This document shows, piece by piece, positions 33,016-45,297 of a DNA stretch of 64,000 nt. Both the position numbers and the translations under genes were made by a program. Under the pieces are notes generated by a model. That model did not search any database and was not told the DNA's origin. It was given only the letters and a program-made list of their open reading frames with translations. The first letter of the stretch is position 1; each line of letters starts with the position of its first letter. This stretch comes from Onchidella celtica (Eukaryota > Mollusca > Gastropoda > Systellommatophora > Onchidiidae): positions 61,621,050 to 61,685,049 of the forward strand of contig OZ007569.1 in NCBI GenBank assembly GCA_963931925.1, written 5' to 3'.

Positions 33016-35711
33016 GTTAGTACAATGTGTTTTGTTTCTGGGACTTTCCCTTCCTATTTTTGATTTCATTATTATTATTAATTAATTAAATATTATCATT
33101 ATCAGTGGCGTTTTCAATTATTTTTTTCACCTTTCATCGTTCAAATTCAAGAACTTACCTAAATACAAGGAAACAGAAAACCCATTTTATCAGACATATT
33201 TCTACATGTGGTCGTAATACTCTGCCGCACAGAGAAAAACTTAAACAGTTTATTAATTAGAGCAGTCCAGGAAGATTAAAAATGTGTTTAAAATTTACTC
33301 TAGTGTGGTTCAAACTGAAGGGTTGGAAAAGTTTACAAGGCACTCAATTGTGTCTGAGACTTTCAACAAATAATAATATATCAGTATTTGAAACAGCAAG
33401 AAGCCACAGGTCCCGTCGAATAATGTCCAGAGCATGGTGTTCTTGGAAATACGCATATTGATGATTTTTTAAGAACTCTGACCAACAAAAGAAAAAAAAA
33501 CAATCAAACCTGAAAGAACAGGAAATTAAAAAAAGGAAGAGGACAAACAACAAGCAACACCCCCTCCCCCCTTCCATCCAAAAAAAAAAATAATAATAAT
33601 AAAAATCCCTGAAGACGTTTTGTATTTTGGTGTCCGTGTTGTCTTGAGCCAGTCATCCCTCAGAAATTGTCAAACTTTTCACAATGGTCGACAATTTTTG
33701 TAAAAGATTTTTAATTTAATAGTGGCCAGAAATTAGGAAAGGCGTCTGGGTAGGAGTGAATTTTGCATTGCCAAAATAAGATATCGTAACATTTATTTTT
33801 CATAAATTCTGTGTAGCGCTATAGTTAGAGGTGTCGGTGAATTTAATTTGAAAGCTTGTGTGTACAAAGTTTGACGTATTCTGCGCCATACAGTGCGGCG
33901 ATGTAAAATACCTCTTTCCTCCCTTTTTTTAATATGTTCACAACATGGACTTTTATTTTAATTGCAGCAAAATGTAAAACTATACTAATTGATGATTGTG
34001 GAGGGAAAAAAATGGGGAGAATGTTTTCCGCACAGAGGTAAAAAGAAGCTGTGCCTTCACTGAGTTGTTTGAGGTCATCAGAAGAATTATGCCGGTCATT
34101 GAGTGTTCCAGGCCTAACACTTCTCGACATGGACTACAAATTTGGTCCATTGGTCACGCAAAATCCACATGAGAAGCCAGGGTAAAGATTGGGTGAAAAT
34201 GGAAGCTGATCTGGCCGGAGTGAAAAAAAAAAAACGAACAGAAAGAAAAGAATCAGAGTTTGATAAAACATTTTATTTACTGAACAGTAAATTTATCATT
34301 TTTTATCTGAACACCATCCGAAACTTTCATGGTTTTTACGATAATTTTGGATTACGATTAGGCGTAAAAAAGGTATGGTTGAAATTATCAGCATAAACCC
34401 GTAATCCCTATACATTGATAATTTATTTAAGCTTAAACAAAGCAAAAAGGAAAAAAAAAATTGTTTCAATTGAGCAACCCACAAGCCAGAGTAAGGCAGG
34501 GAAAATTGTTCATTTTTGTGACGGATTTTATTGTAATAATGACCGGAAAAAATGTCTTTTACGTAACATTTTATTGCTAAGTGTGACATGTCTGAATAAG
34601 CCTATTGTAAGGACATCGATGGCTGGGATATTGTTTTTTAATCGCAGAAAAAAACAACAATAACAGCAACAAAAAAACAACTTCCTTTTGAAACGAATGC
34701 CAATGATTAAATATTATTGTAAATGAAGTAAGTAGAAAAGGAACCATTTGAATCAACGTCAGATACTTTTGTAGGGCTTTTGCAATTGGGAGATAGGTAG
34801 CATCGAGATGGAACATTCAAAGATGCAATGAATGACCAAGTAGAAAAATAAAATTATTTTTCTTTCTTTGCTCTGAACCCATTATTTGTCCGTAGAGTTT
34901 TGTTATTTGGTTCGAATCCCGCGATCTCATTTTGGGCCCCCTTCGTTTAATGAGAAATACATAATTTATATTACCAGGTTACGAAGCTGTGGTCATCCTT
35001 GATGCGTACTCTGGGTAAATCGTACACAGCACAATGGTCGCATTTGAAAACGCTGAAATAGACATGCGTTTTTATGGTTTGGGAAACCATGTTGATTCTT
35101 ACCACGATTATCGCCAACATATTTTTTTTGTTCTTTTAAGTAGACGGGAGAAGAGGCGTTTAATACATTTTTCGAAACATCTGGAAAATTTGGAAGGGTT
35201 ATGTGTATTCTTTGGTATTATCGTTACTTTTAAATTTATTTTCTAAAACTTTGTGTAGATTTGATCAAATAAAGCAAAACAACATTTAAAAAACCCAGCT
35301 AATTTAAGCCTAACACTATTCAGTTTTGGAGCAGTTGCCGCTTGAGGCTGGATAAACTGTTGAAATGAAACAAAAGAGATGTACTTGGATCGGACATCTG
35401 ATCGGTCAAACATTGTCTAACCCATTTGTTACTATTATTATTATTTTAACTTTATATTATTTCTTGATCTCTAAGATTCGTTGAATGTTCTATTGTTCCA
35501 TTGCCGCTGACTCTTACTGAAGCTCATTTGAAGTTATACATTTATTAAATTTCTCATTCAACTTCATTCCCTGCATTGCATTTATTTTGCAAAATAAGGT
35601 CAGGATTTTCTATGGTCTGGTCGGCGCAAAACGGGGCAGGTGTTATTTACAGTGCATAGTCTTAAATATATTTTAAAATCTCTCTGGCATCTCATAGAAA
35701 TTCATTGCAAA
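33016..35711. other. AT-rich non-coding stretch, probable intron
   Basis: Begins with the donor gttagt. It holds an ATT tract near 33072-33105, A-rich runs near 33490-33605 and ggttcgaatcc near 34911-34921 without an A-box. No credible exon seen. Confidence 0.45.
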
Positions 35712-35890
35712 AATGTGGCAAAAGAAAAAGTTGTATGTTGCAAAGCCTCGCATATGAATAATACAGAAACGGTACAATAAAAAGCAAAGGAAAAGGGAAG
35801 ACACACCAAAGCTTTTGGTATGTTTCCCTTGATCACGAAAAAAAAATGTAACAGAGTGGAAAATTGAACCAATAAAACAATTGAACAGAA
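35712..35890 (+). repeat. Repeat family A, copy 4 (headless)
   Basis: Starts within the left arm (aaaagttgtatgttgcaaag, cctcgcat) and continues through acggtacaataaaa to an A-rich tail with ggaaaattgaaccaataaaa, matching copy 2. The head is missing and the centre is diverged, with a different local hairpin (accaaag-ctttggt near 35808-35820). Confidence 0.7.
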
Positions 35891-38159
35891 ATTTATTGTA
35901 GCAATAGTATCGTCGTGAGAAGAAAAATAGTGCTTTAGCCAGCTTATTCTTTTTGTTAGTATGTTAAACTTATAGTAATTGTATTAATATCAAAGGTAAT
36001 ACCAGTAGATGGAGATGCAAAATAAATATCCTACAATCCCAGTTCCTTGTGATCAAGGAATATGTTGTAGAAATGTTAGAAAATTCCTTGCCAAACAAGA
36101 CGTTTGTACAGATATTTACTACAGTAAGTTAACTACAATAATGGCATTTTCAACCAGCGAGTGGTGTACTTTTAACAACCATGGTATTAGTAAAGTTAGT
36201 CAGTGCGTGATGCATGTCAGCATAATTTGTTGGCCAAGAAGGAAGGATACGTGCAGTAATCTTGTAATATTACAAAAGTAATTACATGGAAAGCAAAATT
36301 CATATTGGAGAAAAACATACAATGTACAAGTGACAAAAATACCAAGATATTAGAAAAGTCTAATCGAATAAAAAAAAAAAACCCACCTAAGTTCCGAAAT
36401 TTGTAAGGCGTGATTTTGTGTACTTGAATTAACCAGATGTTGCTACGAAATTTAGAGGATTATCGATGTTTTCATGTGTTGCGAACTTTTATGATGTCTA
36501 TTTACAGGATTTTTCTCGCATTAGTAAATTCGTATACGCATTAATACCTAGAAGTTAACATAATATGTCATGGAGTTGGTTACATCTTTCTAGTTTATGT
36601 GTTTTCAGGACCTTCTTTAGGAAATAAGTTTAAATGTATAAGAAAGATATAAATATATACAAATCACGAAAGTCAAAGTGCAAGGGACTGTTTGTCTGTT
36701 GTTTTGTTCTGCGTTTAAGAAGGAAAAAGATAATAATAAGTATATCATCGCATTTTTAATGTCAGCATTTCTGTTTAAATTTACATAATCATTCATAAGT
36801 CTGACATTTTCATTCGTTTTTAAAGACAGAATCTTTTGGGGGGGGGGGGTGGGGTACTTTTAATATTTTAATCAATTTAGAGACAATTACTTCTGTATTT
36901 GCCGCACCCACTTCCCACCCCCTCGTCTTCCGTTTCTCTCACCTCCTCCCATTTACCTCCAGTATAGTTATAGTAAAGTTTCTCATTCTCCTTTCGAGCA
37001 AGTTTATCAAATCTGCGTACTGCACGTGAGGTCACTGTTTGTTTTATCGGGCACCCCGACCGATCGAGCTGGACGGAAATGGCCAAAAACAGGAGAAGCG
37101 GTTATCATGTTTTCTTAATTCGTAATGGAATGGACGGCTGGAAAATTGACTGAAAACTGCTGTTGATACAACAGTCCCGTCTAGATCGCTTACCGCCCCT
37201 TATCGATTGGTGGAAATTCCAATCGAGAAGCCTGGTTGGATTCCCTTGTCTAGTCAGCGCGAGGTGAAATCGAAGCCAGAGCTGATATGATTGGTTGGGT
37301 AAATATCTTTGGGCTGTCCGTTAGTCTCCGCGTTAATCGGCAACGCGATGTCATTTCAGTAGATGGTATTGTAAGGCTCGGTTCTTTGGCTGCTGTTTAT
37401 TGCCTGGCTAGAGATGATTCCTCGAAATGCGAAACGTATATTACAATATACACACAGGTCTATCTATCAGAGGGACTATCAACTCCCTTACAATCGATAC
37501 TTTATACATAGAGTGGTCAGTCCCTGGGACTTGTACCTCTTCGTAATCTATAGTTTTGGTCTTATATGTATGAAATGCACAATATATTTATGGGCTAAAC
37601 ACATAAGAAATCTGAAAGCAGGTCCATTCAATGCAATAAAAATATTTAAGTGTCCACACCAATCGTCACATTCTGCCGGACATGAATAGAGATATGAACT
37701 AATTATAAAGAGGTATCACGGAAAGAGAGGGGGCACTTGATTTATCGTAGTAAGGCATTAAAATGCTCACTGTCATAGATATTATTCATATATCACAGAA
37801 GTTATAGCCTACAGATTTCACTCTTTTGGTTTAAAAAAAAATTAAAACCTGCTCTCGACTCTTTTCTTCCATGGCTTGAGATGAATTGATATCATGTTGC
37901 ACAGTGTTTTAGTGAAAGACATAAATCCAGAGTGTGGACCAAACTTAATTATATTTACCTTCATTTTCCTTGACTTTCTGCTCTACGGATCGAGCAATGA
38001 AATCCTGGGTAGACATGTTCGTTGATTATGTGTCTGGTCGGAGCAAAACTACAGAGATAGAATGGTTATTGAGATCAAACAATCTCAGCGCAATTGCATT
38101 CGCCTGCGAAATCACCAAACAATTCACTTGTTTATCTACTTATGCATTTTTATTTATAA
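35891..38159. other. Non-coding stretch with two adjacent hairpins
   Basis: No gene recognised. A 12-bp G run lies at 36838-36849. Two neat inverted repeats are close together: ctgttg-ata-caacag at 37160-37174, and cgattgg...ccaatcg at 37204-37225. They lie in a repeat-free, GC-richer segment (37020-37300) with no long open frame, a possible regulatory or structured-RNA patch. Confidence 0.35.
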
Positions 38160-38510
38160 TTATACTCCTTCATTCATCCTTCCATCCACCATTGCCTTTA
38201 ACCCCCCCCCCCCCACACACACATCCATCAGCTGAATCGGATTGTCATCTTTCTTTCCATCCATAAATTTCACCCATTCTATCATCTCATTTGGCTCTGC
38301 TCCCTCCCCCCTCCCCTCCCCCCCCTCTCTCTCTCTCTCTCACACACACACAGACATTCTCTGCCTTTCCATCCCTTTCTCTCCCCCCCCCTCTCTGTCT
38401 TCCTCTATCCCTCTTTTTCTGTCTCTCCACCCATACATTTATCTATCCTTCCTCCTGTCCTCCATTCATCTGTCTTGTAATCCGTCTCTTCATCCAGCTA
38501 TTCTTTTTTT
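38160..38510. repeat. Pyrimidine-rich tract with C run and (CA)n/(CT)n
   Basis: Includes 13 C at 38202-38214 followed by CACACA, (CT)n then (CA)n at about 38325-38350, and C8 near 38384. A 208-codon frame on + is Ser/Leu/Pro/Phe low complexity driven by this composition and is not a gene. Confidence 0.85.
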
Positions 38511-38525
38511 TAGTCAAAATATGGA

Positions 38526-38705
38526 AATAAAGAAAATAATTATATTACATACAACTTTTTTCTTTTTTGCCATATTTTGTCTTTGCTCAAGCCTTGCTGC
38601 GACCCCACAGATTTTCTGGTTGTTTTTAAATAATTTTCTTTCGTTTATCATTGTTACAATTATACTGTTGTTTCATTTTTTGTTGTTGTTGTATCTCTCT
38701 ACTCG
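38526..38705 (-). repeat. Repeat family A, copy 5 (reverse orientation)
   Basis: The reverse complement reads ccagaaaatctgtggggtcg, then cagcaaggcttgagcaaag, then gcaaaaaagaaaaaagttgtatgt, matching head and left-arm start of the other copies. It stops after 'gttgtatgt'. AT-rich sequence flanks both sides. Confidence 0.7.
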
Positions 38706-41573
38706 TTATTCATTTTACTTCTCATTTATTATACTCAATAGTGTTAGAAGAAGAACGAATGCACCCCCTCGCTTGTTTCCTTGTACTTTACATATTAAGT
38801 TAACCCCATATCCATTACTTCAGACGAGAAAAGTAGTCCATTTTTTAACAGATCCAATCGTTATATAAGAAGTAATATTGCTTCATGCCTAAGACTAATT
38901 TGTCTTAAGGTTCAGACCGGGTTAAAAACAAGAATAATATCACAAGCATTAATAAAATTATCTGAAAGTGACAGCAACGTTTGATTTTTTTTTACCTGTT
39001 TAAATTGCTGGGGCGAGCATAATTGCTGTTTTTCACTGGTTAATAAGGCGGATAAAGCCTTGTAAATATGCCAAAGCATTTCTCTCAAAAACAACAATGT
39101 GACGTGTCTAAATGTCTTTGTCGTCAATGAAATGCCCAATCTTCCTATTTTATCGCCGAGCGATACGTATGATGTGACCTAAACAGCTGTAGTTAATGTG
39201 TGTCACGTGATCGGGTATGGCGTGCTTGGAATGCTATTAATAGTAATGAAATTATCAAAACCTTCGCTGATTGGCTTCATTTTAATCATGTGACCCACAC
39301 TGACGTGAATGGGTGGACAATTAGATTTTCTTTTTGATTGTTTAAGAGTGATGTCAGTTGTATTTTGGAAGCGAGAAATTGGGGCATGGTTTGATCTCAT
39401 CCCTCTCGCTTAATATTATTGCTTTGTGTATGGTTGTTGTCCGACTTTGCTCCTTAGATATTGCAGACATATCTACGGGTCTTGAGTAAATGATTCGCTG
39501 GAAAGGCTTCTGTTTATGAAAACAGTATGTTTGTCATGCTAACATGATAAAAAACCAGTGACCATAATTAGGTTGTAATGTTGAAATTCGTCATTACTGT
39601 TTGACGTGGCTATGAGGTGGTTGATATTCTAGAATATTTCCTAACATTTAAATGAATTCACTCTAACTTGTTCATGTTATCAATATTATTTAAAATACAG
39701 TTTTCGGTTGATTAAACAAACTGGATTAGCTAATGTCAAGCGATTGCCCAATATAAATTTTGCAATTTTGATTTCGACAATTTACCAGTTTACATAATTG
39801 GGTCAATAAATTAAATTGTCGCATCTTCTAATGTTTATCTGGGCATTACAACTGGCTCTCTTCACCACTCACCGACGCTTCCGCATGAAAGTGATTAAAG
39901 AAAGTGATTATGGGATGTAATTATATTCAGTCTTCCTGTAGATTTGATTTATTTCTGACGAGGTTTATCAAACGATACGAAGTTTCCTTTGTTGCAGTAA
40001 ATTGGCCCTGGTTCTCAAACCTTTTAACCACAATGGTTGGTGATATTTTCATTATTTTGTTGTTGGTATTATTTTGTGTTTCTTTCTTTGTTCTTAGGAA
40101 GAAGGAAGTAATTATTCTCTTTGTTATCTCTGGCTTGTTATAAACGGTCTATTTCCATCTCTCGAGACATTTCCCACAAAGTAAAAGTTGGATGGGATTC
40201 CATAGATTGACACTACTGAAAAAGTCGATAAATGTTTTAAAATGAGACACGAGGAGACACTTCTTCTTATATCAGTTCAGGAGTCGATTTTGATCACTAT
40301 TTTAGAAGTTTTGAACATTAAAAAAGGCGTAAATAAATTAATTACAGGAATTTCGTTTTGTAAGAATCTTTAAAGTAATTTGTGTCAGGGGACATCGGTT
40401 GTATCAATTTAATAATGTTTATCAGGAGTTGGCTGGATTAAAGTTATGACTCAGAACCGCAGATTTTGTGCACGTAAAATAATATAGCACGCGCGAATAC
40501 TGGACATAGTGTGACTGCTAATATCTTTACAACGCGAATTTCAAAGAATTTCAGATGCGTGTACAATCAAAAGATGTGTTTGTGCAGTGCTGGATAAAGA
40601 CACCAGCATAAACATTTGGACAGTCGTTGTAGTTGGAGGGAACTGAATAATATTTATAACACTTTGCAAGTCACTTAACCACATAAATGAACTATTTTTC
40701 TTTTTTTTCAAATTCGTTCTCTTATTAATGTTTTTATGTGCAGTAGCAAGTCACAAATGGTCACCACCTTTGATAATATGCATTTCAGCTTTACTTTCAT
40801 GAACTCATCCACTCAGAAATTCCCATAATTTATTTTGTTCCCAGCGATTCTTTCCAGACTCGCTCAGGTTTCGCTCATAATGAAAATTATGTTCTTCCTT
40901 CCTCCCACCATTTCTTCAGGTCGGTGCATGCGCCGTTTAGTCAAGGTTTCATTAGTTACACAAAAGATACTTTCTTAAATTACGGGAAACAATGTCTATA
41001 GACAGTGCCCACAGGAACAGGGATGATTATAATGTCCTGCCTTTGATGTAAATTAAAACACTTTTTTTATCTGTACTTATCTCGAGATCTAGGCCAGTCC
41101 GTAGTTGTGAACCCTTGTAAATACTCACACGTACCGGTGCTGCGTGCTGGCATTCCTATGTACCCCATGTATTTGTTGGCGACCTGTTGACATTTAACTG
41201 TTCTGGCAGGATAAGCGCTAGCTTGAATTATAGGCTTCGACAAATTGGTAGTGACTTTTGTTAATCAGTTTTTATAACAGGCATTTTTTAAAGCTGTTTT
41301 GTATGTTAGAAATTCAAAAATTAATAGGTTCAATAATACACGCAGTCTATTTGATGGCCTGTAGATCCCAAGTCTTCAAATTTGGTATTTTCTGAATTTA
41401 TGATGGCAAATTGTGGGAATAAAATTATGAACGTGGGGATTTTTTTTTTTTCGTGATGTATTCGGGGAAGAATATGATTATAGCTGTAAACCAATGGATT
41501 TTTGTCGCGAACATATGTACAGCTAGAGGCAAGGGTAACAGCGTTTTGGAGTTTTCAGTGAAGACAAGCAGAT
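38706..41573. other. AT-rich non-coding stretch
   Basis: No repeat array or gene recognised. The interval 39130-39420 is repeat-free, with a cacgtg E-box-like site and several TAAT cores. Open frames are under 80 codons. Confidence 0.45.
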
Positions 41574-41654
<81 letters not shown>

Positions 41655-41800
41655 GGATGGATGGATGGATGGATGGATGGATGGATGGATGGATGGATGG
41701 ATGAGCAGGCATCCAGCCAGACAGACAGACAAACAGACAGACAGAGAGAGATGGGTGGATGGATGGATGGATGGATGGATGGATGGACAGATGGATGAAT
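41574..41800. repeat. Compound (GATA)n-(GGAT)n-(GACA)n-(GGAT)n array
   Basis: About 20 GATA units (41574-41652) switch abruptly to about 12 GGAT units (to 41702). A spacer with GACA units (about 41716-41745) follows, then a second GGAT block (about 41754-41790). All open frames across it are Ile/Tyr/Leu/Ser or Trp/Met/Asp repeats and are artefacts. Confidence 0.96.
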
Positions 41801-42576
41801 GCGAAAATGGACAGGCGAGTTGATCAATCTGAAAAAGCCAAAAGTTGAAAAACGTTGGCAGAATTGTAACTTTCCATGCTGGCTTTGAAAATCCAAGACC
41901 CGATTGTAGCTAGAGGCGTAAATTAAAAATGCTAACCCAGCCAGAGTTGACAAAAACCTCCATAATCTCAGACACTCTGAAAAATCCAATCACCAAAAAC
42001 GGAGAACTCTTGAAAGCATCAAAGTGGTTAGAGCATGCGGACTTCTCAGGGCGATGAAATTTGGAATTGACGCTGGCCAGTTAGAAAGAACCGCTTGGTT
42101 TTTCTTGTTCTTTCCAAGGGCCCACCCCCATGTCCCCACCCCTTTCTTAAGTTCATTTTACAGGCTTTCGGACTGTTACCATCATCAAGGGCAGACAGTG
42201 ATCATTAGTGTGAAGGGGGTAACACTGACATTTTAAAAGAATCGCAACCGATTTTTACATCTAAATGAGAACACAAAGACATTATGCTTGTAACGAAATT
42301 GTTCGAACGTTTCCTCTGCAAATCGATGTAAGGGGCCAGATTAATTTTATATGTTTATGCGATTAAAAATGTTATTTTTGATCCAGCTCTTCATTAAGTG
42401 CATTAAATTCGTATTAATTGTACCGGCAAAGTGTGTGTGTGAGAGAGAGGGGTGGGTGTTGGAGGTGTTTGGGGGGGGGTGTCTTGTGTTCGTCAAACCA
42501 ACGTATAAATGTCAATAAGCAAAAATAAAATAATTGAAGTCATCTGTGCCTTTTTATTCCTGTTCTGTAATTGTCT
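41801..42576. other. Non-coding stretch
   Basis: No gene recognised. GT/GA-rich with a G run at 42430-42480. Confidence 0.45.
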
Positions 42577-42592
42577 CCCCCCCCCCCCCCCC
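42577..42592. repeat. 16-bp C homopolymer
   Basis: The longest C run in the window, after ttgtct. Confidence 0.9.
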
Positions 42593-42972
42593 AAACCATC
42601 GATGAAAAAATGCACATAGAAGGATTCTTTTAGATAGAAGTTTTAAAACAGTAATAGGAATAATATCACCGTGGTTGAAATCCTTGCTCAGGCTGCACTT
42701 TGGTAAACTGCCATACGAAACTGTCTGAAACATTTTTTGGGGGGTTGATGAGGACACTCTCTTGATAAGATCTTTATTGTGCGACAGTTTGTTGTCATAT
42801 TCGAGGTCCTGCATGCTCATCGAAGTCCACTTTCTCAACTTCTGTCCACCCTCCGACCCCCCAGTGAAGCGTGCACCCCCCTGGGGTGGCGTGGGGTCCT
42901 GTTTTTATCACAAAAATCTCCAATTTGAGAGCGTAAGCCGAGTGTGCACTTTGTTTGATTGGCCTGGGTGTT
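42593..42972. other. Non-coding stretch with a GC-rich end
   Basis: No gene recognised. Near 42870-42885 the sequence cacccccctggggtgg forms an imperfect palindrome. Confidence 0.4.
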
Positions 42973-43098
42973 ATGTCTGATACCAGGGCTGCAGTAGAGA
43001 CGTGCCTCCTACAGCTCCTGGACGGATCGGGTTCCATTGCCATGATGGACCGGCAGTCCGATGGTTTGGGCTTTCATATTGAGTGGAGATGTCTTTGA
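42973..43098 (+). CDS. Small open frame of 41 codons in a GC-rich patch
   Basis: ATG at 42973 to TGA at 43096-43098. The peptide begins MSDTRAAVETCLLQLLDGS, continues GSIAMMDRQSDGLG and ends FHIEWRCL. Its residue use is protein-like and the patch is GC-richer than its surroundings. A minus-strand frame of 60 codons (43153-42971), also beginning at an ATG, overlaps it, so the strand is uncertain. I recognise no family. It may be an exon fragment, a small ORF or chance. Confidence 0.18.
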   Translation: MSDTRAAVETCLLQLLDGSGSIAMMDRQSDGLGFHIEWRCL

Positions 43099-43530
43099 TA
43101 CGGACGTGGCCCGCCATCTCGGGGGATAAACAGAATTTGATGATGTTGGGCATGATGTGGATGATGATGATGATGATGTGGATGTTTTTGTCAGCTTGTT
43201 TCTAATTTAGCTGTTCCTAATACTCGTTAGACTTCTTTGCTGTATTATGTTATGTTTAATATGGCGCATGCCAGTAGGCAGGGTTAATTCATGGTGCACT
43301 TGGGACGATTTATGTGTTTTTATGTTTTTTGGGTCTTTTTTTTTGCGTGAATATGTTTTTTCTGTAATTTTAGTTGGCAGCTAGCACACTGGGGTCCCCT
43401 CCATCTTTGTACGTGGTTTAATTTGATCGATTTTGAAAAAGCAATCCTCGTAGACTAATTCCAAGAAAAACGAACAGTTTTCAAGTTCAGCTTGTCTCAT
43501 GTGTTGAAAGATTTTTTTTTTCAATTTCTT
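43099..43530. other. Non-coding stretch with a short (GAT)n repeat
   Basis: GATGAT units at about 43148-43182. The rest is T-rich and featureless. Confidence 0.55.
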
Positions 43531-43583
43531 TTATTATTATTATTATTGTTATTATTATTATTATCATCATCGTCATCATCATT
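43531..43583. repeat. (ATT)n/(ATC)n microsatellite
   Basis: ttattattattattattg and further ATT units grading into catcatcgtcatcatc. Confidence 0.92.
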
Positions 43584-44175
43584 TTGAGAAATCAGTGCAT
43601 TACTATCACCGCACGTCTTGCTCAGAGTTTTCATCAGACAGCTGCAAGATTTATCACTTTCATTACTTTATAATAATTTTGTTACATTTTCTGTATTGTT
43701 TTGTTGTTGTTTTTTTCATTCTTGTTTTCATGTATTCACAGTTTACCCCTCTATCCAGGCTACCGGTACCATTTATTGCCCACTATCTCTGTTTCTTCCA
43801 CCGTTTTTTGTTTGTTTTAAGAACCGTTTTTAGATTTTCCTCATTCTCGAACTGTCTCTCATTTACTCCCTCTCCTCCTGTGTTTGTTTTCCTTCCTCTG
43901 TAGACGAAACCTTTAAATTGATCTTTCTGTTCCACTCTCCATTTCTTCTTTGCCTCCGTGTCTTCCCACTGTGTCTGTACACTGTAGTTTCACTTCTCCC
44001 ATTTCTAAACGTCTCAGCTTGTGGTGCAAATCTGTTGTCGTTCAGTTCACATCAGTCGCGACCTCCACTACTCGGCTTCCTCAGTTCAAGTTTAGGCGTC
44101 TCACCATACACCAACATCTTCACATTGCTTCAGCTTCCTTCTTTACTCACTCTTTCCCTTCCTCATACTGCATCA
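43584..44175. other. Pyrimidine-rich non-coding stretch
   Basis: T/C-rich with Ser/Phe/Leu-rich frames up to 131 codons (43918-44313). None has a recognisable domain, and I attribute them to composition. Confidence 0.4.
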
Positions 44176-44254
44176 TGGGCGGCGCAAAATGGACTGGCCG
44201 GGAGAATTTTTGCATTAAGGTGGGAATGTGCATTATTTACACAAATAAGACATG
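44176..44254 (+). CDS. Small open frame starting catcATGggcggc (doubtful)
   Basis: ATG at 44176 encodes MGGAKWTGRENFCIK and then VGMCIIYTNKT before a stop. aag|gtggga after the 15th codon is a possible splice donor. The N-terminal MGG could be myristoylatable. No family recognised. The catcatgggcgg/aaaatgg context may instead be a regulatory motif. Confidence 0.12.
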
Positions 44255-45057
44255 AAATTATAGGCACAGTCCAAAGAAACATAAAAAGTAACAGTCCAAT
44301 GCAGTTATTTTAATAAAGAACAGGACATTGCTCCTGGAAATGCCCAGTTTGAAAAACGAGAGCGACGAAATTTTCCTTGGATTTTAAAAGCGGTATTAAC
44401 TTTGATAGAGATTTGCCCATATGATCTGTTAAAAGAAGAAAAAATATGTTGTCAGTTACTTTAGTCAGGTGAATTCGATAGCAGGTCCCAAACAACACTC
44501 TTTACAGATTCTGTTACCTAGATTTGATCATCAATAAAAATTGGGCCTCAGACGTGACGCCCCTGCCGCACGTGTTTCATCTACAGAAACGTTCGCTAAT
44601 CCGAGCCTTTCGTTTCGCACTTGCTGCGTAAACACGCACCAAAGGTCACCCATGCCAACCTCATCACAATGTGGTTGTAGCGGCCGGCTAAAGTAGAAAC
44701 AGCAGCTTTTTGGTGGTTGGTGGCAGTTGCCGCAACAACAGCAGCAGCAGCTTGCTGGTATATATCCCCCGCCCCCCCCCCCTTCCCAAAATTGGCCCCT
44801 TCCTCCTGCTGTCGAGATGAAGGATATTGGGATGCAGTGCACAAATACATATGTACAGAAAAAGGGCCAGTCACATCTGCTCACTGGCATACTTTTCCGA
44901 GGTTACACAGAGACATCACACTTGGTAATATTAATTCAGATCACAAGGTGGGTACCTTGCATTTGCTGACAAAGTTTATGCTTTTTGGACAATTTGAAGG
45001 TACCAGATAGACAGAGCAACAGAGGGATGACCGGATAGGTAGATTGAAATAGTCCTG
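44255..45057. other. Non-coding stretch with a short CAA/CAG tract
   Basis: gcaacaacagcagcagcag at about 44732-44750 is a small CAR trinucleotide tract beside an 11-bp C run (44772-44782). The Gln/Ala/Pro-rich frames here follow the tract. No gene recognised. Confidence 0.45.
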
Positions 45058-45297
45058 GATGGATGGATGAATGGATGGATGGGTGGGCAGATGGATGTAT
45101 GGATGGGTGGGTGGATGGATGGATGGGTGGATGGATGGATGGATGGATGAATGGGTGGATGGATGGATGGGTGGGTGGGTGAGTGGGTGGATGGATGGGT
45201 GGGTGGGTAGATGGATGTATGGATGGATGGGTGGGTGGGTAGATAGATGGATGGGTGGGTGGGTATGGATGGGTGGATGAATGGATGGATGGATGCC
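45058..45297. repeat. (GGAT)n/(GGGT)n array
   Basis: GGAT units mixed with GGGT and TGTA variants, with blocks such as gggtgggtagatggatgtat recurring at about 45080 and 45202. Open frames (Trp/Met/Asp/Gly on +, His/Pro/Ser/Ile on -) are artefacts. Confidence 0.95.

Noticed and set aside
34900-34960. ggttcgaatcc as a tRNA gene
   Set aside because: Only the B-box matches; no A-box, acceptor stem or anticodon arm found upstream.
38242-38868. 208-codon open frame, the longest in the window
   Set aside because: Covers a pyrimidine-rich tract plus part of repeat family A; Ser/Leu/Phe/Pro bias matches base composition.
43918-44313. 131-codon Ser/Leu/Phe-rich frame
   Set aside because: Lies in T/C-rich DNA; residue bias follows composition.
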